Below, in pieces: positions 43,685 to 53,187 of a stretch of DNA of 64,000 nucleotides. Numbering within the stretch: the stretch's first letter is position 1; every line of letters begins with the position of its first letter. Below the pieces are notes generated by a model. The model made no database searches. It was not told the origin of the DNA and worked only from the letters and a program-made list of their open reading frames with translations. Origin of the DNA: Massilia norwichensis (lineage in GTDB: Bacteria > Pseudomonadota > Gammaproteobacteria > Burkholderiales > Burkholderiaceae_D); NCBI RefSeq assembly GCF_024753245.1, contig NZ_JANUGX010000020.1, positions 1-64,000 on the forward strand. The letters are read 5' to 3'. The position numbers and the translations under genes were made by a program.

Positions 43685-44142
43685 TAATGCCGGGTTTCCG
43701 AGCCGATGCCCGAGCGGTCGGGTTCGGCCGGCGACGAGACCTCTTCCAGCGCGCGGTCGACGCCGGCCGAGTGCTTGGTCGCCATGTCGCCCATCGACAC
43801 GATGCCGATCACTTCCTGCGAATTCTCGTCGATCACCGGCACGCGGCGGATCTGCACGTCGCCCATCTGGCCGAGCACTTCGTCGACGGTCTGGTTCGGC
43901 GAGCAGGTGCGCACGTCGGTGCTCATCACGTCGCCGACGCGGGTGCTGTCGGGTGCCTGCCCGGCAGCGGTGGCGCGCACGGTGATGTCGCGGTCGGTGA
44001 TCATGCCGACCAGCTTCTGGCCGTCGAGCACGGGGATCGCGCCCACGTTCAGCTCGTCCATCATCTGGGCGGCGCGTTGAATCGTTTCCTGCGGCGAGAT
44101 GCTTTGCACGTCGCGGGTCATCACATCCTGGATCGTTTGCAT
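43684..44142 (-). CDS. CBS-domain pair protein
   Basis: 152-residue protein with two CBS motifs (about 5-60 and 70-128): VMTRDVQSISPQETIQRAAQ, IPVLDGQKLVGMITDRDITVR, VMSTDVRTCSPNQTVDEVLG and VPVIDENSQEVIGIVSMGDMA. A Bateman pair of this size binds adenine nucleotides and in many proteobacteria forms a stand-alone regulator. The last about 25 residues (SSPAEPDRSGIGSETRH) look disordered. Start ATG 44142 with AGGAGGACCCC upstream. Monocistronic. Confidence 0.9.
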   Translation of the reverse strand: MQTIQDVMTRDVQSISPQETIQRAAQMMDELNVGAIPVLDGQKLVGMITDRDITVRATAAGQAPDSTRVGDVMSTDVRTCSPNQTVDEVLGQMGDVQIRRVPVIDENSQEVIGIVSMGDMATKHSAGVDRALEEVSSPAEPDRSGIGSETRH

Positions 44143-44326
44143 GGGGTCCTCCTGCCAAGTTGGGTTGGTGGGATTGCTTGCTTGAGCGGACCCGATGATG
44201 CACCGATTCGCGAAACCCGGACGCCAGTTTGACGTGCGGAACAGCGCGCAAAAAAAGCCGGCGCGCGGCCTTGCGGACGGACGGGTCGGCTACAATCTGC
44301 CTCCCTTTCAGCTTGCCGATTTCGCC

Positions 44327-45109
44327 ATGCCGATCATTGCCAACCCTGCCGCCATTCCCGCCCCCATCCTCGATGCCCTGAAGCTTGCCGACGCCTCCTG
44401 GCGCCCGCACCTGGAAGCCGGCCTGCGCGCCATGATGGAAGCCGACCCAAGCTACCTGCCGGCGCTGGCCGAAGACGACTACCTGCCGACCGGCGGACGC
44501 CTGTTCGCCGCCTTCGCGCTGCCGCTGGACGAGGTGCGCTACGTGCTGGTGGGCGAGGGGCCGTACCCGCGCGCGGAAAGCGCGACCGGGGTCTGTTTCA
44601 TGGATGGCGCGGTGGGCGAGCTGTGGTCGGAGACGGGCCTGTCGAAGCCGGTCAACCGCGCGACCTCGCTGCGCAACTTCATGAAGATGCTGCTGGTGGC
44701 CGACGGCCAACTCAATATCGACGATACCGGCGGCGCGGCATTGGCACCGATCGCGAAGGCCGCGCGCGCCGGCAGCTTCATACAGACCCTGCCCGAGCTG
44801 CAGGACAAGCTGACCGGACAGGGCTTCCTGCTGCTGAATGCATCGCTGGTGTTCCGCAAGCACGTCGCGCCGGTGGTCGACGCCCGCGCCTGGCTGCCTT
44901 TCCAGCGCGCCGTGTTCGCGGCCCTGAGCGGGTGCGCGAAGAAGCCGACCCTGGTCCTGTGGGGCAAGATCGCCGAGCAATTAAAGAAGGTGCCGGAAAC
45001 CGAAGGCCTGCCGCAGATCCACGCCGAGCATCCCTACAACCTGAGCTTCATCGGCCACGAAGGCATGCACAAGCTGTTCGGCCCGATGCAACTGCTGCAC
45101 CCCAATTGA
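44327..45109 (+). CDS. Uracil-DNA-glycosylase-like protein lacking the catalytic Asp
   Basis: 260-residue protein with the family-1 UDG fold but altered active site. The water-activating motif, GQDPYH in Ung, reads GEGPYPRAES here, so the catalytic Asp is Gly and the His is Pro. The uracil-contact Phe (TGVCF) and Asn (GFLLLNASLVF) are kept, and the HPSPLS loop is replaced by EHPYNLSFIG. Length is near Ung (about 225-250) with extra N-terminal residues. It may bind DNA or have lost glycosylase activity. Its stop TGA is the first base set of a repeat (family C). Start at ATG 44327; upstream frame is probably non-coding. Confidence 0.8.
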   Translation: MPIIANPAAIPAPILDALKLADASWRPHLEAGLRAMMEADPSYLPALAEDDYLPTGGRLFAAFALPLDEVRYVLVGEGPYPRAESATGVCFMDGAVGELWSETGLSKPVNRATSLRNFMKMLLVADGQLNIDDTGGAALAPIAKAARAGSFIQTLPELQDKLTGQGFLLLNASLVFRKHVAPVVDARAWLPFQRAVFAALSGCAKKPTLVLWGKIAEQLKKVPETEGLPQIHAEHPYNLSFIGHEGMHKLFGPMQLLHPN

Positions 45110-45218
45110 CCCCGGTTTGAGGGAAGTCAGAAATCGCAACATCAAACCGGGGTCAGACACCGGTTTTTGGAAACTGCCCCGAGGAACTTGCCAAATTTCG
45201 GTGTCTGACCCCGGTTTG
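45107..45218. repeat. Family C inverted repeats, mutually exclusive hairpins
   Basis: TGACCCCGGTTTGA (45107-45120) pairs with TCAAACCGGGGTCA (45142-45155). The longer arm CAAACCGGGGTCAGACACCG (45143-45162) also pairs perfectly with CGGTGTCTGACCCCGGTTTG (45199-45218). The middle arm can therefore pair with either flank. Each repeat is followed by a similar TCAGAAAT segment. It sits between the UDG-like stop and the isc promoter. Confidence 0.85.
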
Positions 45219-45267
45219 CGGTAGGTCAGAAATTGGGGGCGCCAAGACAAACCCGATCAAATACGCT

Positions 45268-45292
45268 ATACTTGACTAAATCAATCAACTAA
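45268..45292 (+). promoter_or_regulatory. IscR type-1 operator in the isc promoter
   Basis: ATACTTGACTAAATCAATCAACTAA at 45268-45292 (25 bp, quoted as ATACTTGACTAAAT then CAATCAACTAA) fits the type-1 IscR box ATASYYGACTRWWWYAGTCRRSTAT at all but two positions. TTGACT within it is also the best -35 for the isc operon. Holo-IscR should repress here. It lies 95 bp before iscR. Confidence 0.75.
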
Positions 45293-45386
45293 TCAGGTTT
45301 TTGTTCTTGCTTATGCGAGAGATCAACTTGGGGCGTTGAAGAGAAGCAAGATTTTAACACTGTTTGGAAACCAACCCGGGGTTGTG

Positions 45387-45893
45387 ATGCGTCTGACCAC
45401 CAAAGGCCGTTTTGCTGTTACTGCGATGATCGATCTTGCCCTGCGCCAGGGTAACGGTCCCGTCACGCTGTCGGGCATCAGCCAGCGCCAGGCCATTTCG
45501 CTGTCCTACCTGGAGCAGCTGTTCGGCAAGCTGCGCCGCCACGAGATCGTCGAGTCGGTGCGCGGGCCGGGCGGCGGCTACAGCCTGGCGCGCACCGCCG
45601 ACAAGGTGACCGTGGCCGACATCATCATCGCCGTCGACGAGCCGCTCGATGCGACCCAGTGCGGCGGCAAGGAAAACTGCCACGGCGCCGATGCCGCCAG
45701 CGGCACGCGCTGCATGACCCACGAGCTGTGGGCCACGCTGAACGCGAAGATGGTGGACTATCTCGATTCGGTCACCCTGCAGGACCTGGTCGAACAGCAG
45801 AAGCAGAAAGAACAGAAAGAGCAGAACGTGGTGGTCATGCACCGCCACGCTCCTTCGGAAAATACTGAAGCAAAGCATATTGGAGTGAACTGA
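45387..45893 (+). CDS. iscR: Fe-S cluster regulator IscR
   Basis: 168-residue Rrf2-family regulator that binds a 2Fe-2S cluster and represses the isc operon when clusters are plentiful. [20 protein letters not shown] and [21 protein letters not shown] form the winged helix; [10 protein letters not shown] is the wing; the cluster Cys are in [18 protein letters not shown] (the gap to the third Cys is longer than in E. coli). The C-terminal tail is rich in Gln/Lys/Glu. Start ATG 45387, preceded by the IscR box at 45268. Overlaps iscS by one base. Confidence 0.96.
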   Translation: MRLTTKGRFAVTAMIDLALRQGNGPVTLSGISQRQAISLSYLEQLFGKLRRHEIVESVRGPGGGYSLARTADKVTVADIIIAVDEPLDATQCGGKENCHGADAASGTRCMTHELWATLNAKMVDYLDSVTLQDLVEQQKQKEQKEQNVVVMHRHAPSENTEAKHIGVN

Positions 45894-47149
45894 TGAACGC
45901 GCCCCTGGACAAAAAAATCGAGCAGAGCTTCCAGACTGCACCGCACTTCCCGATCTACATGGATTACTCGGCCACCACGCCGATCGATCCGCGCGTCGCC
46001 GACGCCATGATCCCGTTCCTGCGCGAGCAGTTCGGTAACCCGGCTTCGCGCAGCCACGCCTATGGCTGGAGCGCCGAAGCGGCCGTCGAGGAAGCGCGCG
46101 CCAACGTCGCCGCCCTGGTCGGCGCCGATCCGCGCGAGATCATCTGGACCTCGGGCGCGACCGAATCGAACAACCTGGCGCTGAAGGGTGCCGCCCAGTT
46201 CTACAAGAGCAAGGGCAAGCACATCATCACCGTCAAGACCGAGCACAAGGCCGTGCTGGACACCGTGCGCGAACTCGAGCGCGTCGGCTTCGAAGCGACC
46301 TACCTGGAGCCGCAGGACAACGGCCTGATCTCGATCGAGCAGCTGGAAGCGGCGATCCGCCCGGACACCATCATCGTCTCCGTCATGCTGGTGAATAACG
46401 AGATCGGCGTGGTCCAGCCGATCAAGGAAATCGGCGAACTGTGCCGCAAGAAGGGCATCATCTTCCACAGCGACGCCGCGCAAGCCACCGGCAAGGTCGA
46501 GATCAACCTGGAAGAGCTGAAGGTCGACCTGATGAGCTTCAGCGCGCACAAGACCTACGGTCCGAAGGGCATCGGCGCCCTGTACGTGCGCCGCAAGCCG
46601 CGCGTGCGCCTGGAAGCGCAGATGCACGGCGGCGGTCACGAGCGCGGCCTGCGTTCGGGCACGCTGGCACCGCACCAGATCGTCGGCATGGGCGAAGCCT
46701 TCCGCATCGCCAAGGAAGAGATGGACAGCGAACTCGCACGCATCAAGGCGCTGCGCGACCGCCTGGCCAAGGGCCTGATGGAGATCGAAGAGGTCTACAT
46801 CAACGGCGACATGGAACACCGCGTGCCGCACAACCTGAACGTGTCCTTCAACTTCGTCGAGGGCGAATCGCTGATCATGGCGGTCAAGGATCTGGCGGTG
46901 TCGTCGGGTTCGGCCTGCACCTCGGCGTCGCTGGAACCGTCCTACGTGCTGCGCGCCCTGGGCCGCAGCGACGAACTGGCGCACAGCTCGATCCGCTTCA
47001 CCATCGGCCGCTTCACCACCGAGGAAGACATCGACTTCGCCATCAAGCTGCTGAAAGATAAAGTCGGCAAGCTGCGCGAACTGTCGCCGCTGTGGGAAAT
47101 GCACAAGGACGGCATCGACCTGAACACGATCCAGTGGGCCGCCCACTAA
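45893..47149 (+). CDS. iscS: Cysteine desulfurase IscS
   Basis: 418-residue PLP enzyme that takes sulfur from cysteine and hands it to IscU, and also to tRNA thiolation. [18 protein letters not shown] at the start, [16 protein letters not shown] (PLP phosphate), [16 protein letters not shown] lysine in [15 protein letters not shown], and the persulfide Cys in [20 protein letters not shown] on the mobile loop. About 15 residues longer than E. coli IscS at the N-terminus ([18 protein letters not shown]). The second gene of the isc operon. Confidence 0.98.
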   Translation: MNAPLDKKIEQSFQTAPHFPIYMDYSATTPIDPRVADAMIPFLREQFGNPASRSHAYGWSAEAAVEEARANVAALVGADPREIIWTSGATESNNLALKGAAQFYKSKGKHIITVKTEHKAVLDTVRELERVGFEATYLEPQDNGLISIEQLEAAIRPDTIIVSVMLVNNEIGVVQPIKEIGELCRKKGIIFHSDAAQATGKVEINLEELKVDLMSFSAHKTYGPKGIGALYVRRKPRVRLEAQMHGGGHERGLRSGTLAPHQIVGMGEAFRIAKEEMDSELARIKALRDRLAKGLMEIEEVYINGDMEHRVPHNLNVSFNFVEGESLIMAVKDLAVSSGSACTSASLEPSYVLRALGRSDELAHSSIRFTIGRFTTEEDIDFAIKLLKDKVGKLRELSPLWEMHKDGIDLNTIQWAAH

Positions 47150-47179
47150 TTAACGCATACGCATCCAAGGAGCACTGAC

Positions 47180-47578
47180 ATGGCATATTCCGACAAAGTC
47201 CTCGACCACTACGAAAACCCGCGCAACGTCGGCTCGTTCGACAAGAATTCCGACGACGTCGGCACCGGCATGGTCGGCGCCCCGGCCTGCGGCGACGTGA
47301 TGAAGCTGCAGATCAAGGTGAACGAAGCCGGCGTGATCGAAGACGCGAAATTCAAGACCTACGGCTGCGGCTCGGCGATCGCTTCGAGCTCGCTGGTGAC
47401 CGAATGGGTGAAGGGCAAGTCGCTGGACGAAGCGCTGTCGATCAAGAACACCCAGATCGCCGAAGAACTGGCGCTGCCGCCGGTGAAGATCCACTGCTCG
47501 ATCCTGGCAGAGGACGCGATCAAGGCCGCCGTGGCCGATTACAAGCACAAGCACGCAGCCGAAGAAAAGGCCGCTTAA
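47180..47578 (+). CDS. iscU: Fe-S scaffold protein IscU
   Basis: 132-residue scaffold on which 2Fe-2S clusters are built. Ligand Cys are in GAPACGDVMKLQI (with the Asp), YGCGSAIASSSLVTEW and IHCSILAEDAI. The HscA-binding motif LPPVKIHC is intact. N-terminus MAYSDKVLDHYENPRNVGS is standard. GGAGCAC upstream of ATG 47180. Separated from iscA by 107 bp holding two palindromic repeats. Confidence 0.98.
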   Translation: MAYSDKVLDHYENPRNVGSFDKNSDDVGTGMVGAPACGDVMKLQIKVNEAGVIEDAKFKTYGCGSAIASSSLVTEWVKGKSLDEALSIKNTQIAEELALPPVKIHCSILAEDAIKAAVADYKHKHAAEEKAA

Positions 47579-47586
47579 TGTGATGC

Positions 47587-47655
47587 GTGGGCACGGAGTG
47601 CCCACCCTACGATCCGCAACGAGGACGTAGGGTGGGCTCGCCGAGCCCACGATGC
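47587..47655. repeat. Palindromic repeat, family B, pair between iscU and iscA
   Basis: GTGGGCACGGAGTGCCCAC (47587 onward) and GTGGGCTCGCCGAGCCCAC (to about 47650) face each other, each 8-bp stems, with CCCTAC and GTAGGG shoulders that can pair. It lies within the isc operon and could cap or process the mRNA so that upstream and downstream segments differ in stability. Confidence 0.8.
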
Positions 47656-47685
47656 ATTTAACGAATCAAGCTGGAGAATCACGAA

Positions 47686-48009
47686 ATGGCAATCACCCTT
47701 ACTGAAAAAGCCGCGCGTCACATCACCCGTTACCTCGAACGCCGGGGCAAGGGTGTCGGCTTGCGTTTCGGTGTGCGCACGACCGGCTGCTCCGGCCTGG
47801 CCTACAAGCTGGAGTACGTCGACGAGCCGGCGGGCGAGGACAATGTCTTCGAGTCGCACGGCGTGAAGGTCTTCGTCGATCCGAAGAGCCTGCCCTACAT
47901 CGACGGCACCGAGCTGGACTTCGCCCGCGAAGGCCTGAACGAAGGCTTCCGCTTCAACAATCCGAACGTCAAGGACAACTGCGGCTGCGGCGAATCCTTC
48001 CGCATCTGA
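47686..48009 (+). CDS. iscA: Fe-S assembly protein IscA
   Basis: 107-residue A-type carrier. [21 protein letters not shown] start; Cys35 in [14 protein letters not shown]; the C-terminal pair in [11 protein letters not shown]. All three Cys are present. IscA delivers clusters or iron to [4Fe-4S] targets. Length is normal. GGAGAATC before ATG 47686. 17 bp before hscB. Confidence 0.97.
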   Translation: MAITLTEKAARHITRYLERRGKGVGLRFGVRTTGCSGLAYKLEYVDEPAGEDNVFESHGVKVFVDPKSLPYIDGTELDFAREGLNEGFRFNNPNVKDNCGCGESFRI

Positions 48010-48026
48010 GGTAGAGAAGACCCGCG

Positions 48027-48542
48027 ATGCAGAATCACTTCGAGCTGTTCCAACTGCCGGCCAGGTTCGACGTCGATATGGACGCGCTGGACGCCGCCTA
48101 CCGCGAAATCCAGGGCCGCGTGCACCCGGACCGCTTCGTCAATGCCAGCGACACCGAAAAGCGCGTCGCGATGCAATGGGCGACCCGCGCCAACGAGGCC
48201 TACCAGACCCTGCGCAACCCGATGCAGCGCGCGCGCTACCTGTGCGAGCTGCACGGCGTCGACCTGCAGACCGAGTCCAACACGGCGATGCCGATGGACT
48301 TCCTGATGCAGCAGATGGAGCTGCGCGAGGCGCTCGGCGATGCGCGCGCATCCAAGGATGCCGAGGCGCTCGACGAACTCGAGGCCCAGGTCCGCAGCGA
48401 GAAGAAGAGCCGGCTGGCCCAGGTCGGCAAGCTGCTCGATCTAGGGGACTACACCCAGGCGGCGCAGGGCGTGCGCGCACTGATGTTCCTCGATAAATTC
48501 GCGGACGAGCTGCACTACGCGTTCGAAGCGCTCGAATCGTAA
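48027..48542 (+). CDS. hscB: Co-chaperone HscB
   Basis: 171-residue J-domain protein that brings IscU to HscA. J domain at about 1-75 with the HPD motif in [16 protein letters not shown], then a C-terminal IscU-binding three-helix domain ([37 protein letters not shown]). Length and order match the family. A family-B repeat pair separates it from hscA. Confidence 0.97.
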   Translation: MQNHFELFQLPARFDVDMDALDAAYREIQGRVHPDRFVNASDTEKRVAMQWATRANEAYQTLRNPMQRARYLCELHGVDLQTESNTAMPMDFLMQQMELREALGDARASKDAEALDELEAQVRSEKKSRLAQVGKLLDLGDYTQAAQGVRALMFLDKFADELHYAFEALES

Positions 48543-48554
48543 TCGGCACGCATT

Positions 48555-48620
48555 GGTGGACACGGGGTGTCCACCCTACCGGAAAACGCCGGCTCGTAGG
48601 GTGGGCACGCCGTGCCCACG
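48555..48620. repeat. Palindromic repeat, family B, pair between hscB and hscA
   Basis: GGTGGACACGGGGTGTCCACC at 48555 and GTGGGCACGCCGTGCCCAC at about 48601-48619, again facing each other with CCCTAC and GTAGGG shoulders. The hairpin stems differ in sequence but pair perfectly, so base pairing rather than sequence is conserved. Confidence 0.8.
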
Positions 48621-48664
48621 CACACACAGTTCCAAGAAAAACAAAACGATCAGGTAACACGACC

Positions 48665-50554
48665 ATGGCACTACTGCAGATTTCCGAACCCGGCATGTCG
48701 ACCGCACCGCACCAGCACCGGCTGGCGGTGGGCATCGACCTGGGCACCACCAATTCCCTCGTCGCGACCGTCCGTTCCAGCATTCCCGAAGTGCTGAGCG
48801 ACGAGGACGGCCGCGCGCTGCTGCCATCGATCGTGCGTTACCTGCCGAATGGCCACGCCAACATCGGCTACAAGGCGCAAGCCCACCGCACCACCGATCC
48901 GAAGAACACCATCGTCTCCGTCAAGCGCTTCATGGGCCGCGGCCTGAAGGACATCGCGCACGCCGAGAACCTGCCTTACGATTTCGTGGATGCTCCGGGC
49001 ATGGTGCAGCTGAAAACCGTGGCCGGCGTGAAGAGCCCCGTCGAAGTCTCGGCGCAGATCCTGGCCACGCTGCGCCAGACCGCGGAAGACGCGCTCGGCG
49101 ACGAACTGGTCGGCGCCGTGATCACCGTGCCGGCCTACTTCGACGATGCCCAGCGTCAGGCGACCAAGGACGCGGCCCAGCTGGCCGGCCTGAATGTGCT
49201 GCGCCTGCTGTCGGAGCCGACCGCGGCCGCCATCGCCTATGGCCTGGACCATGGCAAGGAAGGCGTCTACGCGGTCTACGACCTGGGCGGCGGCACCTTC
49301 GACATCTCGATCCTGAGGCTGTCGAAAGGCGTGTTCGAGGTGCTCTCGACCGGCGGCGATTCGGCCCTGGGCGGCGACGACTTCGACCAGCGCCTGTTCT
49401 GCCACATCACCCAGCAGGCCGGCCTCGCGCCGCTGTCGGATGAAGACACCGCGACCCTGATGGTCAAGGCGCGCCAGGCCAAGGAGCTGCTGTCGACCAA
49501 CGAAGAAACCACTGTCGAGGCGATCCTGAAGTCGGGCGAAATCGTGCAGGTGACGGTGAGCGCGAAGACCTTCGCCGAGATCACCCAGCCGCTGGTCGCG
49601 AAGACCATGAATGCCGTGCGCAAGGCCATGCGCGATGCCAACGTGAGCGTGGAAGACGTCGACGGCGTGGTGATGGTGGGCGGCGCCACCCGCATGCCGA
49701 ACGTGCGCCGCGCGGTGGGCGACTATTTCAAGACCATCCCGCACGCGAACATCGACCCGGACAAGGTGGTGGCGCTGGGCGCCGCGATCCAGGCGAACCT
49801 GCTGGCCGGTAACCGCGCCGCCGGCGACGACTGGCTGCTGCTGGACGTGACCCCGCTGTCGCTGGGCATCGAGACCATGGGCGGCCTGGTCGAGAAAATC
49901 ATCCCGCGCAACTCGACGATTCCATGCGCGCGTGCGCAGGAGTTCACGACCTTCAAGGATGGTCAAACAGCGTTGGCCGTGCACGTCGTGCAAGGCGAGC
50001 GCGAGCTGGTGTCCGACTGTCGTTCGCTGGCGCGCTTCGAGCTGCGCGGCATCCCGCCGATGGCGGCCGGCGCGGCGCGCATCCGCGTGACTTACCAGGT
50101 CGATGCCGATGGCCTGCTGTCGGTGTCGGCGCGCGAAACCCGCTCCGGCGTCGAAGCCTCGATCACCGTCAAGCCGTCCTACGGCCTGGGCGACGACGAA
50201 GTCGCGCGCATGCTGCAGGACTCGTACAACTCGGCCCAGGTCGACATGGTCGCCCGCGCGCTGCGCGAAGAGCAGGTCGAGGCCGAGCGCATCCTGCTGG
50301 CCACCCAATCGGCGCTGGACCTGGATGCCGAGCTGCTGAGCGATGAAGAACGCGCGGCGGTGGCAAAGCTGGAGCAGGGCGTGCGCGACGCGCTGGCCCG
50401 CTCGAACGACGAGTCCGTGAACGTGGACGAGCGCCAGAACAAGCTGCACGACGCGGTGCAGGCGCTGGCCCACGGCACCGAGGAATTCGCGGCGCGACGC
50501 ATGGACAAGAGCGTGCGTAAGGTATTGGCTGGTAAATCACTGGATCAGGTATAA
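48665..50554 (+). CDS. hscA: Hsp70-class chaperone HscA
   Basis: 629-residue DnaK-like ATPase specific for IscU. The ATPase domain has [66 protein letters not shown] and [17 protein letters not shown]; the substrate domain follows about residue 400 ([17 protein letters not shown]). About 10 residues longer than E. coli HscA at the N-terminus; the ATG at 48695 is an alternative start. ATP hydrolysis, stimulated by HscB, releases clusters from IscU. Confidence 0.97.
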   Translation: MALLQISEPGMSTAPHQHRLAVGIDLGTTNSLVATVRSSIPEVLSDEDGRALLPSIVRYLPNGHANIGYKAQAHRTTDPKNTIVSVKRFMGRGLKDIAHAENLPYDFVDAPGMVQLKTVAGVKSPVEVSAQILATLRQTAEDALGDELVGAVITVPAYFDDAQRQATKDAAQLAGLNVLRLLSEPTAAAIAYGLDHGKEGVYAVYDLGGGTFDISILRLSKGVFEVLSTGGDSALGGDDFDQRLFCHITQQAGLAPLSDEDTATLMVKARQAKELLSTNEETTVEAILKSGEIVQVTVSAKTFAEITQPLVAKTMNAVRKAMRDANVSVEDVDGVVMVGGATRMPNVRRAVGDYFKTIPHANIDPDKVVALGAAIQANLLAGNRAAGDDWLLLDVTPLSLGIETMGGLVEKIIPRNSTIPCARAQEFTTFKDGQTALAVHVVQGERELVSDCRSLARFELRGIPPMAAGAARIRVTYQVDADGLLSVSARETRSGVEASITVKPSYGLGDDEVARMLQDSYNSAQVDMVARALREEQVEAERILLATQSALDLDAELLSDEERAAVAKLEQGVRDALARSNDESVNVDERQNKLHDAVQALAHGTEEFAARRMDKSVRKVLAGKSLDQV

Positions 50555-50571
50555 GGCCACGAACGGCAGCA

Positions 50572-50660
50572 CGTCATTCCCGCGAAGGCGGGAATCCAGG
50601 TTCTCCTTGAGCTGACGAAACGCCGGTAAACTTGGGTTCCCGCCTTCGCGGGAACGACGT
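50572..50660. repeat. Palindromic repeat, family A, copy 2
   Basis: ATTCCCGCGAAGGCGGGAAT and GTTCCCGCCTTCGCGGGAAC hairpins in inverted order with about 40 bp between, in the hscA-fdx gap. The same core as 27.6 and 60.6 kb but with no tandem tail. Confidence 0.82.
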
Positions 50661-50686
50661 AATTCATCATCAAACGAGGTAAAGAA

Positions 50687-51025
50687 GTGCCACAAATCGT
50701 CATCCTCCCCCATCCCGTCTTCTGCCCCGAAGGTGCCGTGCTCGACGGCCAGAGCGGCAAGTCGATCTGCGACACGCTGCTGGAAAACGACATCGAGATC
50801 GAGCACGCCTGCGACCGCGTGTGCGCCTGCACCACCTGCCACGTGATCGTGCGCGAAGGCTTCGACTCGCTGAACGAGCAGGAAGAGAAGGAAGAGGACA
50901 TGCTGGACAAGGCCTGGGGCCTGGAGCCGAACTCGCGCCTGTCCTGCCAGGCCATCATCGCCGATGAAGACCTGGTGGTCGAGATCCCGAAATACACGAT
51001 CAACCACGCCGCCGAGAATCACTGA
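50687..51025 (+). CDS. fdx: 2Fe-2S ferredoxin of the isc operon
   Basis: 112-residue adrenodoxin-type ferredoxin. Cluster Cys are in EHACDRVCACTTCHVIV (four of the motif: C-x5-C-x2-C, here CDRVCACTTC) and LSCQAIIADEDLVVEIP. It donates electrons for cluster assembly. N-terminus PQIVILPHPVFCPEGAVLDG is standard. AACGAGGTAAAGAAGTG: the start is GTG 50687. Confidence 0.95.
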   Translation: MPQIVILPHPVFCPEGAVLDGQSGKSICDTLLENDIEIEHACDRVCACTTCHVIVREGFDSLNEQEEKEEDMLDKAWGLEPNSRLSCQAIIADEDLVVEIPKYTINHAAENH

Positions 51026-51046
51026 TTCTTGAGCATGGAGCGCACC

Positions 51047-51241
51047 ATGAAATGGACCGACGTCACCGCCATCGCCGAGGCGCTGTACGAGAAGTATCCG
51101 GACGTCGATCCCACGACGGTGCGCTTCGTGGACCTGCATAACTGGGTCGTCGGGCTGGAAGGCTTCGACGACGACCGCGCCCGCGGCGGCGAACGCGTGC
51201 TCGAAGCCATACAAACGGCCTGGATAGATGAAGCTAGCTGA
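51047..51241 (+). CDS. iscX: IscX (YfhJ), Fe-S assembly adaptor
   Basis: 64-residue acidic protein. [22 protein letters not shown] and [19 protein letters not shown] are IscX landmarks; IscX binds IscS and can supply or regulate iron. The start at ATG 51047 follows GGAGCGCACC; an earlier start would add only a few residues. It overlaps the next gene by 14 bp. Last of the classic isc genes. Confidence 0.93.
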   Translation: MKWTDVTAIAEALYEKYPDVDPTTVRFVDLHNWVVGLEGFDDDRARGGERVLEAIQTAWIDEAS

Positions 51242-52136
51242 AAAGAAGGGCGCCGCAAAGAAGCCGGCGCCGACCGTGTACGAACTCCTTCCCGAGATCA
51301 AGCCGGGGCAGTCGATCGAACTGCTCAAGGAGCTGCACATCCTGACCCGCGAGGGCAAGCTGAACCAGGACAGCCGGCGCAAGCTGAAGCAGGTCTACCA
51401 CCTGGTGCAGTTCATCGAGCCGCTGGTGGCCGACGTGCTGGCGCAGCAGGGCGCCGCTGCGCAGGGCGAGAACAAGCAGGGCGTGAGCCTGGTCGACCAC
51501 GGCGCCGGCAAGTCCTATCTCGGCTTCATCCTGTACGACCTGCTGTTCAAGGGCAAACCCGCGGGTGAGGGCGGCCACATCTACGGCATCGAAACCCGCG
51601 AAGAGCTGGTGCAGAAATCGACCGAGCTGGCCGCGCGCCTCGGCTTCGAGGGCATGTCCTTCCTGAACCTGTCGGTGGCCGAGTCCACCGAGTCGAGCAA
51701 GCTGCCGGCCACCATCGACGTGGTCACTGCGCTGCACGCCTGTAACACCGCGACCGATGACGCGATCGACTTCGCGCTCAAGAAGAAGGCGAAACACATC
51801 GTGCTGGTGCCGTGCTGCCAGGCCGAAGTGGCGTCGGTGCTGCGCAAGAACAAGGGCAAGGACCTGGGCCGCAGCGCGCTGACCGAGATCTGGCGCCACC
51901 CGATCCATACCCGCGAATTCGGCAGTCAGATCACCAACGTGCTGCGCTGCCTGCAGCTGGAAGCGCACGGCTACCAGGTCACCGTGACCGAACTGGTGGG
52001 CTGGGAGCACTCGATGAAGAACGAGCTGATCGTCGCGACCTACAAGAACCTGCCGCGCAAGCGGCCCGCCGAGCGCCTGCAGCAGGTGCTGGCCGAAGTG
52101 GGCCTGGAAGAGATGGCCCAGCGCTTTTACGTTTGA
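51228..52136 (+). CDS. SAM-dependent methyltransferase-like protein (Methyltransf_32 type)
   Basis: 302-residue protein with a class I methyltransferase core: [20 protein letters not shown] (motif [11 protein letters not shown] instead of the usual DxGxGxG), [14 protein letters not shown] (motif II), [19 protein letters not shown] (motif IV region) and LVPCCQAEV (motif VI-like). The [14 protein letters not shown] and PCCQ pattern is that of the Methyltransf_32 group near GSTCD, thought to act on RNA or protein; no substrate is known. It overlaps iscX by 14 bp and so is probably part of the isc transcript. Confidence 0.75.
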   Translation: MKLAEKKGAAKKPAPTVYELLPEIKPGQSIELLKELHILTREGKLNQDSRRKLKQVYHLVQFIEPLVADVLAQQGAAAQGENKQGVSLVDHGAGKSYLGFILYDLLFKGKPAGEGGHIYGIETREELVQKSTELAARLGFEGMSFLNLSVAESTESSKLPATIDVVTALHACNTATDDAIDFALKKKAKHIVLVPCCQAEVASVLRKNKGKDLGRSALTEIWRHPIHTREFGSQITNVLRCLQLEAHGYQVTVTELVGWEHSMKNELIVATYKNLPRKRPAERLQQVLAEVGLEEMAQRFYV

Positions 52137-52146
52137 AGAGAGACCC

Positions 52147-53187
52147 ATGAGCGAGCACCCGAGCACCGAGCGCTGGATCGACCTGCGCAGCGACACCGTC
52201 ACCCAACCGTCCGCCGCGATGCGTGCCGCCATGGCCGCGGCCCCCGTCGGCGACGACGTGTATGGCGACGACCCGACCGTCAACCGCCTGCAGGATTTCG
52301 CGGCCGAGCTGTTCGGCTTCGAGGCCGGCATGTTCGCACCCTCGGGCACCCAGACCAACCTGATCGCGCTGATGACCCATTGCGGCCGCGGCGACGAATA
52401 CCTGGTCGGCCAGGAAGCGCACACCTACAAATACGAAGGCGGCGGTGCGGCCGTCCTCGGCAGCATCCAACCGCAGCCGATCGCCAACCAGCCGGACGGT
52501 TCGATCGCCTTGAACGACATCGCGGCCTACATCAAGCCCGACGACATGCACTTCGCGCGTACGCGCCTGCTGGCGCTCGAGAACACCATCGGCGGCCGCG
52601 TGCTGCCGCAGGATTACGTGCTCGCCGCCACCGGGCTGGCACATGACAAGGGCCTGGCGACCCACCTGGACGGCGCACGCGTCTGCAACGCCGCCGTCAA
52701 GAATGGCTTGAGCCTGCGCGCGCAGGTGGCCGGCTTCGACACCGTGTCGGTCTGCCTGTCGAAGGGCCTGGGCGCGCCGGTCGGTTCGGTGCTGCTCGGC
52801 CCCAAGGCCTTCATCGAGCAAGGTAAGCGCTGGCGCAAGATGCTGGGCGGCGGCATGCGCCAGGCCGGCGTGATCGCCGCGGCGGCCCAGTACGCGCTCG
52901 AGCACAACGTCGAGCGCCTGGCCGAGGACCACCAGAACGCCGCCGACCTGTCGAGCGGTCTGGCCCAGATCGAGCAGCTACGCGTGACCACGCCGCAGAC
53001 CAACATCTTCTACGTCGAGATCCCGGCAGCGGCGGTCGCCGCCCTGCGCGAGCACCTGGCGAACCAGGGTATCCGTGCCTCGATCGGCACGCAGACCCGC
53101 CTGGTGACCCACCTCGACATCAGCCGCGACGACGTGCAGAAGACCGTCGCCGCGTTCAAGGACTTCTTCAAGGACTGGCGCGCCTGA
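52147..53187 (+). CDS. ltaE: Low-specificity L-threonine aldolase
   Basis: 346-residue PLP enzyme cleaving L-threonine or allo-threonine to glycine and acetaldehyde. [20 protein letters not shown] start, [62 protein letters not shown] lysine in [19 protein letters not shown]. Family length is about 340. It lies 10 bp after the methyltransferase and overlaps the next gene by 1 bp, so the three look co-transcribed. Confidence 0.95.
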   Translation: MSEHPSTERWIDLRSDTVTQPSAAMRAAMAAAPVGDDVYGDDPTVNRLQDFAAELFGFEAGMFAPSGTQTNLIALMTHCGRGDEYLVGQEAHTYKYEGGGAAVLGSIQPQPIANQPDGSIALNDIAAYIKPDDMHFARTRLLALENTIGGRVLPQDYVLAATGLAHDKGLATHLDGARVCNAAVKNGLSLRAQVAGFDTVSVCLSKGLGAPVGSVLLGPKAFIEQGKRWRKMLGGGMRQAGVIAAAAQYALEHNVERLAEDHQNAADLSSGLAQIEQLRVTTPQTNIFYVEIPAAAVAALREHLANQGIRASIGTQTRLVTHLDISRDDVQKTVAAFKDFFKDWRA

